A stretch of DNA of 64,000 bases, from contig OX352761.1 in NCBI GenBank assembly GCA_947095585.1, positions 81,347,267-81,411,266 of the forward strand. The letters are read 5' to 3'. Made by a program: the position numbers and the translations under genes. Positions 58,746 to 64,000 of this stretch are shown piece by piece; within the stretch, counting starts at the first letter, position 1; each line of letters opens with the position of its first letter. Under the pieces are notes generated by a model. The model had not been told where the DNA came from. It searched no databases and saw only the letters and a program-made list of their open reading frames with translations. The DNA comes from Nephrocerus scutellatus. Taxonomy: Eukaryota; Arthropoda; Insecta; Diptera; Pipunculidae.

Positions 58746-59553
58746 CTTTTCCGTTGTTAAGCCGGCGTGGTTTTGGTTTGTTTGTCGTCGTCCTTGTGTT
58801 TTGTTGTTGTTTTCTTCGGTTTTTCCCTTTATAGTCCGATGCATATTGCCATATATTGTTGGCAATATATGTACGTGATCGACGTGTTTTGCATACATGT
58901 TTCGTATTTACTCTAATATACATGTTTTCTCGTATTGCAATATTCATGCAATATACATGTTTTGTTGTATTGCAATATACATGTTTTGATTTTATTATAG
59001 CATGCTCTATACGCATGCTCTACCATATGCGTGGTGTGTTTGTTTGATCTCTGCTGACGTCATTTACACATTTGGTTTTTGAAAACGGTTTGTGTTTTTG
59101 AAAAGTTTCATCGGTCATCGACCCCATCAGCCGTTTGTCTGAAGTTAGTGTGCATTGGGTTCCGATCGGTGCGTAAGTGTCCACTGCCGCCTGGGTGTGA
59201 GAGGGACAGCCATATTTTCGGGCGAATTCAATGCTGCTATCGTTTTGTGCTTGATTTCTTTTTCTTTTTGGAATTTTCTGTTCGCCTATGACTCATGCTA
59301 GATCAGTTGCGTCGGATTGGTCACTGCAGTTTCGCTCGACTCGGTGGTGGTTAGATTCACCGCTTGTGGTTGGTTGTCCTTTGAGTGCTTGCCTGCTTTT
59401 ATGAGAAAACGAGAATGGTGGATATTGAGTCATTTTTTGTGTTGTGTTAGGTGCTTTACTGACTACCATTTCCACTCTTCTTTTATATTGAGTGATTTTT
59501 GTGTAGTTTTGTGTGGGCAAAATTCTATTACAGAGTTTTGTTCCTCACAAGTT

Positions 59554-59788
59554 TATGCTGCATTTTGGTCAAAAATTCAATTTTCAGCGCAGTTACGCAG
59601 CTACTTAAAATTGGATACAAATAGCAAAATGTAAATGTCAAATTGTCGCCCTACAAGCAGACTGTTAGTCGGTTCAAAATATAGCCGCAATTTCGTGCAG
59701 CACAAGCTGCGAAGCTACTTAATTCTTCACCGCAGCCGTACTGATAGTATAGTCTCTGTTCATTTTCTATCAGTGCTCTGCTCTGCTC
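59554..59788 (+). mobile_element. Right part of the ~300-bp inverted-repeat element split by B
   Basis: Continues the element from 47904 (GCGCAG + AGTT + TATGCTGCATTTTGG). It contains AATTCTTCACCGCAGCC (59721-59737), the partner of 47872-47888, and CAGCGCAGTTACGCAGC, a partial repeat of the insertion site itself. It has no coding potential. Confidence 0.5.
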
Positions 59789-59935
59789 TTTCTATCTACA
59801 TTGCATAAATGATACAGTGCTCTGTGAAAGAGAAAAAAAAATACAAATTTTGTTACTGCTAATTCCTTTTCTTTTGGCTTATCTTATCCTTAGTCATGTT
59901 TCATGTATACAGTAAGTTCGATTGCTAGTTTGATT
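59789..59935. other. AT-rich spacer, nothing recognised
   Basis: Contains an A-run (about 59832) and pyrimidine-rich stretches. No gene or repeat seen. Confidence 0.5.
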
Positions 59936-60204
59936 TTTTAATATCAAGAAGGCGTACCGTACTTGAAAATTTGAGAATCGCCTAGAGAAGACTATATTTA
60001 GAAATTTTCATTTCAGTGTCGTTTGGCATTTTGTGCACAAAAGTTTGAATGGTTTTTGCACTTTTTAATTATTATAAAAAGTATTACAGTAATTTATTTG
60101 TTGTTATTTACATTAAACAATATTTCCTTGTATTGCAGATATTAGCTTTAATATATTTAAGTAATAATATTTTACAAAAAATCATTTTAAACACAGATTT
60201 TTTT
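59936..60204 (+). repeat. Dispersed repeat E, right copy
   Basis: Direct-orientation copy of 47276-47546. The first 130 bp are almost identical, then scattered substitutions and a 1-bp difference (TATTTCCTTG). Similarity stops at ACACAGATTTTT and resumes weakly at 60556-60700 after about 350 bp not present in the left copy. Confidence 0.85.
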
Positions 60205-60555
60205 ATATAAAAATGAAGCTAAATTTAACATTATAAAAATGCCAGTCTCTCAGTCAAAGAAGAGATGTTTGATCGTAAGTTGGATGGCTGCCACTGAACA
60301 ATGAATCTACCATCGACCATTGAGTCAACCATCAAATATCATACATGGCATTAAGCATTGGTTCAAAATAACTATTCGATCATTTACAGAAATAAGAGAA
60401 CAATGCAAAAGAAATTTAATGAGAAATAATTGGCCTGCGTGTTTCAAAGTGACATTCTTAGCATACCATTTCGAAGCATCGGCAACACTACTCACTACTT
60501 TTCTCTTCTAATTTAATTCAAAACTACTCAATTTTTTTATGAGTTGAAACCAAAA
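60205..60555. other. Sequence absent from the left E copy, unrecognised
   Basis: The left copy has only about 137 unrelated bases at this place. A 63-codon frame at 60320-60511 has no family resemblance that I can support. It may be an insertion or simply diverged DNA. Confidence 0.4.
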
Positions 60556-61242
60556 GCTCCATTACTGTGTTTGGGCAGTAATATGCAATATGCAGCAACT
60601 TCAAAGTTAGTGGTTATGAACATTAAAATTTGCTTATAAATAATTTATATATAATGTGATGTGATGATGATGTATGTGATGAGCTACGGTGCAAGTCGTA
60701 GGACTTGTTTTTAGTATAGAAAAAATATATTTTTAATATATCCGTCCGTGTTTATGTCCCACAGACAACAAGATCTTTCTTTTCTTTTCTTTCGTCCCGG
60801 ACAGACGTTGTCACGCTCAAAACCCACGGCCGTGTCTTCGACACAGCCTACCCTGCTCTTTTTATGCTATATTTAAAAACGAAACACGAATTATTAATAT
60901 ATTGATATTAAACTAGTGTATGTATATTAAATTAAATATTCCAAATTGTATTACATTTATTGTTTACCTAGTGTAGTGATAAAAACTGAATACATTTTAT
61001 TGAACAAAAAAACAATTAAAATAATCTAAAGAATAGATTTTGTGACAAATTTTAGGAATTCATCTTTAAAAATTCGCATTATACTGGTCAAAAGGAAACA
61101 AGAACGGATCGGATTATTAAGACGTTGGCGAGAGCTAAGGGACTGCCTGTTTAATATTCCAGAGGATAGATTCCAAGAGTGATTTAGATTTTCAAAGCTG
61201 TTAGCCTTAGATTTTTTTGATGAGGTGTCCGCATTTATTAAT
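60556..61242. other. AT-rich intergenic sequence
   Basis: 60556-60700 is diverged repeat E. The rest has a pyrimidine run (TTCTTTTCTTTTCTTTCG, about 60778) and a GC-richer patch (60797-60850), then AT-rich DNA. No gene, RNA gene or element recognised. Confidence 0.5.
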
Positions 61243-61922
61243 TAACTAGCTGTTCCTGGGCGCTTTGCTACCCGCACACATGAACCCCCGGGGTGACGGG
61301 AGTACTATAGCCTATAACCTTCCCTCACCTGCCAATAATTTACGTTGACATTTTTTTAAAAATACGTTTGTAAATCTCCCTTTCCATCTATACCTATAAC
61401 TTTTCCCTACGTGCCAATAATATATCTTAAAAATTTCATAAAATTCAGTTTAAAAATGTGGCTGATATTAACATTTTACATTCCCTGTGTGTAAAATAAA
61501 ATAACAACTAATCAAACAAATGAAGTTTTCGTGACTCATGTGTATAACATTTGAAGAAAATCGGGTTATTTTTTTTAAAACACCTGTATGCAAGTTGTGA
61601 AATGGTGACCCCTTGACCCAGGAGTCTGGCCACTTTCAAAATATACCTATTTAGTGCCAATTATGGTATAAAACCCCTACACAAAGTTTTTACGCGATTG
61701 GTTCATAAAAACATGCAATTTGTAAAAACAACAAAATAAAATTCGTATGGTGACTCTTTGACCTAGGAGTCTGACCACTTTCAAAATATGCCTATTAAGT
61801 GCCTATTATGGTAGAAAACCTATATGCAAAGTTAGAACGCGATCGTTTGAAGGGTTTGGTAGTCCATGCCAGACATACATATATACATACAAAGTTTCAC
61901 TTTTATATATATATGTAGATTG
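61243..61922 (+). mobile_element. Decayed retrotransposon-like fragment, possibly a non-LTR 3' end
   Basis: Begins AGCTGTTCCTGGGCGCTTTG, recalling the ends of common insect non-LTR or SINE repeats, and ends in a short TATATA-rich tail. TTATTAAT occurs directly at both sides (61235-61242 and 61923-61930), a possible 8-bp target duplication, though weak in AT-rich DNA. It contains a tandem duplication of about 145 bp (ATGGTGACC..., 61602 and 61747). It has no reading frame. The family assignment is from memory of typical sequence texture and is uncertain. Confidence 0.35.
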
Positions 61923-62011
61923 TTATTAATATATTTATATAAATTTCACAAATTATTACAACTTTCACGAGTTCACCGACAAATTCCCCGACGTAAAAAT
62001 TTGACATTTCA

Positions 62012-62031
62012 TTCCACAAAAGTGGAATAAT
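62012..62031. other. Short inverted repeat ATTCCAC-AAAA-GTGGAAT
   Basis: A perfect 7-bp inverted repeat. CATTCCACA recurs at about 62038 and 62221 in the same segment, hinting at the end of an old inverted-repeat transposon. Confidence 0.45.
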
Positions 62032-62109
62032 TTCCTCATTCCACAGAACCGGAATACAAAAATTTCATTTAGTACAAAATCCCATCTCACGAAAAAAATT
62101 CCATGCAAT

Positions 62110-62155
62110 CGGAATCTACCTACTGATCGGGGTGCAGATCTGTAGGTAGATTCCG
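62110..62155. repeat. Perfect 14-bp inverted repeat with 18-bp loop
   Basis: CGGAATCTACCTAC (62110-62123) faces GTAGGTAGATTCCG (62142-62155). Similarity extends outward less perfectly (CCATCTCAC on the left, the reverse complement of GTGAGATGG on the right). It looks like the centre of a foldback element. Confidence 0.75.
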
Positions 62156-62362
62156 GTTCAGTGAGATGGAATGGAATGGATTTTTCGTTTTTCTCATTTT
62201 AGTTTTCTCGCTGAATAATTTCATTCCACAAATTGGTATGCTCGTTCTCTTTGCGAGATATTAATTTTAGTACTAGTTCTAATTAGACTGAAATGTCAAA
62301 AATGGAATATTGTTGTGTGCCGTCAATTTAAATTATTTTCTCATCGAGAAAAGCGTTTTTAA

Positions 62363-62448
62363 TTTTGACGTGACAACATCTCACTACAAGGTATATGGGG
62401 TGCTTTTTCAAAAAGTCAAATGTTAAGTGTTACAGTGCTCACACTGTT
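62363..62448 (+). repeat. Array-flanking direct repeat D, right copy
   Basis: Matches 47165-47259 in the same orientation, with a small insertion (TATAT before GGGGTGC) and substitutions. It ends 35 bp before the right satellite array. Confidence 0.8.
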
Positions 62449-62485
62449 AGAAGTGCTGTTAGAAGTGCTAACACTGTTAGAAGTG
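62444..62485 (+). repeat. Three copies of CTGTTAGAAGTG at the satellite junction
   Basis: Copies at 62444, 62456 and 62474. The GTG of the third is also the GTG of the first satellite monomer (GTGACTATAAG), so the junction has at least 3-4 bp of microhomology. Confidence 0.8.
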
Positions 62486-64000
62486 ACTATAAGATTTGTT
62501 CCTATGGAAATTCTGGGATCTGGCCAATAGGGTCTGGGATTTTTGGAACCAAGCCATTTCTCAAGGGATTCGTATGAAACTCGGAATGTAGGACTAATAT
62601 GTGACTGTAAGACTTGTTCCTATGGAAATTCTGGGATCTAGCCAATAGGGTCTGGGATTTTTGGAACCAAGCCATTTCTCAAGGGATTCGTATGAAACTC
62701 GGAATGTAGGACTAATATGTGACTATAAGATTTGTTCCTATGGAAATTTTGGGATCTGGCCAATTGGGTCTGGAATTTTGGGAACCAAGCCATTTTTCAA
62801 GCGATTCGTATGAAACTCGGAATGTAGGACTAATATGTGACCATAAGATTTGTTCCTATGGAAATTCTGGGATCTAGCCAATAGGGTCTGGGATTTTTGG
62901 AACCAAGCCATTTCTCATGGGATTCGTATGAAACTCGGAATGTAGGACTAATATGTGACTATAAGACTTGTTCCTATGGAAATTTTGGGATCTGGCCAAT
63001 TGGGTCTGGAATTTTGGGAACCAAGCCATTTCTCAAGCGATTCGTATGAAACTCGGAATGTAGAACTAATATGTGACTATAAGACTTGTTCCTATGGAAA
63101 TTCTGGGATCTGGCCAATAGGGTCTGGGATTTTTGGAACCAAGCCATTTCTCAAGGGATTCGTATGAAACTCGGAATGTTGGACTAATATGTGACTATAA
63201 GACTTGTTCCTATGGAAATTCTGGGATCTGGCCAATAGGGTCTGGGATTTTTGGAACCAAGCCAATTCTCAAGGGATTCGTATGAAACTCGGAATGTAGG
63301 ACTAATATGTGACTATAAGATTTGTTCCTATGGAAATTCTGGGATCTGGCCAATAGGGTCTGGGATTTTTGGAACCAAGCCATTTCTCAAGGGATTCGTA
63401 TGAAACTCGGAATGTAGGACTAATATGTGACCATAAGACTTGTTCCTATGGAAATTCTGGGATCTGGCCAATAGGGTCTGGGATTTTTGGAACCAAGCCA
63501 TTTCTCAAGGGATTCGTATGAAACTCGGAATGTAGGACTAATATGTGACTATAAGATTTGTTCCTATGGAAATTTTGGGATCTGGCCAATTGGGTCTGGA
63601 ATTTTGGGAACCAAGCCATTTCTCAAGCGATTCGTATGAAACTCGGAATGTAGGACTAATATGTGACTATAAGACTTGTTACTATGGAAATTCTGGGATC
63701 TGGCCAATAGGGTCTGGGATTTTTGGAACCAAGCCATTTCTCAAGGGATTCGTATGAAACTCGGAATGTAGGACTAATATGTGACTTTAAGATTTGTTCC
63801 TATGGAAATTCTGGGATCTGGCCAATAGGGTCTGGGATTTTTGGAACCAAGCCAATTCTCAAGGGATTCGTATGAAACTCGGAATGTAGGACTAATATGT
63901 GACTTTAAGATTTGTTCCTATGGAAATTCTGGGATCTGGCCAATAGGGTCTGGGATTTTTGGAACCAAGCCATTTCTCAAGGGATTCGTATGAAACTCGG
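62483..64000 (+). repeat. 118-bp tandem satellite array (right array)
   Basis: About 13 monomers of the same family and orientation as the left array, entering at monomer position 30 (the left array stops at position 77). Variants include GATCTAGCC, ATTTTGGGATC, GACCATAAG and GACTTTAAG. CAATTGGG/GGAATTTTGGG monomers recur at 62.7, 63.0 and 63.6 kb, the last two 590 bp (5 monomers) apart. The array runs off the window. Confidence 0.96.

Larger units (their letters stand above)
47905..59549 (-). mobile_element. LTR retrotransposon B (Ty3/Gypsy-type, pol-less), interrupted by element A
   Basis: On the minus strand it runs 5' LTR (57746-59549), PBS, gag-protease (57663-55474), purine tract, 3' LTR (47905-55310, split by element A). 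The ends are TGTGAG...TTACA, and the element is flanked by a perfect 4-bp target duplication AGTT (47901-47904 and 59550-59553), a length typical of Ty3/Gypsy. Its own length without A is about 6.05 kb. The internal region is only 2435 bp and has no reverse transcriptase, RNase H or integrase core, so it is non-autonomous. Its LTRs differ by roughly 25 changes over 1.8 kb by my reading, which makes it older than A. Confidence 0.93.
57746..59549 (-). mobile_element. Element B 5' LTR (1804 bp)
   Basis: Uninterrupted copy, starting TGTAACGGAGTTTCCC and ending TTCCTCACA (plus strand). It carries the poly(A) hexamer (57856-57861), the 73-bp repeats (about 58140-58685, one unit short by 8 bp), the TATA box (58738-58745), short AATATACATGTTTT repeats (about 58850-58990) and the empty GTCC site. 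It proves the extent of element A in the other LTR. Confidence 0.93.

Noticed and set aside
60320..60511. 63-codon plus-strand frame as a small gene
   Set aside because: It shows no recognisable domain or upstream context and sits in AT-rich repeat-derived DNA; its length is expected by chance.

Overview
The window is eukaryotic and almost gene-free. It suggests an insect or another arthropod: a very large satellite DNA array interrupted by a 15.3 kb island of nested transposable elements. The insect call rests on Ty3/Gypsy-type LTR retrotransposons with a lysine-tRNA-like primer site and on the AT-rich background. There is no host gene to narrow it further.

Layout. (1) 1-47146 is a continuous head-to-tail array of a 118-bp satellite monomer, about 400 copies. 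It is organised in higher-order repeats: a 5344-bp unit present about twice at 0.95-12.0 kb, which contains an older 2713-bp duplication; smaller units of 625, 806, 924, 1062 and 1278 bp; and a 4597-bp unit at 36.5-44.6 kb. The last 2.5 kb are more mutated and rearranged, as expected at an array edge. (2) 47147-62482 is the island. Its edges carry direct copies of an 85-95 bp sequence. Inside are two copies of a non-coding repeat (47276 and 59936), a roughly 300-bp inverted-repeat element, LTR retrotransposon B inserted in that element, and LTR retrotransposon A inserted in the left LTR of B. A decayed, probably non-LTR, fragment lies at about 61.2-61.9 kb. (3) 62483-64000 is the same 118-bp satellite again, in the same orientation, about 13 monomers.

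Elements A (49547-55136, target duplication GTCC) and B (47905-59549, target duplication AGTT) are both on the minus strand and belong to related families. Each has TATA-containing LTRs, a PBS matching a lysine tRNA 3' end, and gag plus aspartic protease followed by a long Ser/Pro/Gln-rich tail. Reverse transcriptase, RNase H and most of integrase are missing. A keeps a 59-residue integrase C-terminal relic. Both gag-protease regions are broken by stops or frameshifts, while each LTR pair differs by only about 1-1.5% by my reading. They are therefore probably young, non-autonomous copies mobilised by proteins supplied in trans. The order of events read from the sequence is: inverted-repeat element, then B into it, then A into the left (3') LTR of B.

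Short open frames in the satellite (60-98 codons) are artefacts: the 118-bp period is not a multiple of 3 and every frame is closed within about two monomers. All higher-order-repeat borders are approximate, because I placed them by eye from diagnostic variants.
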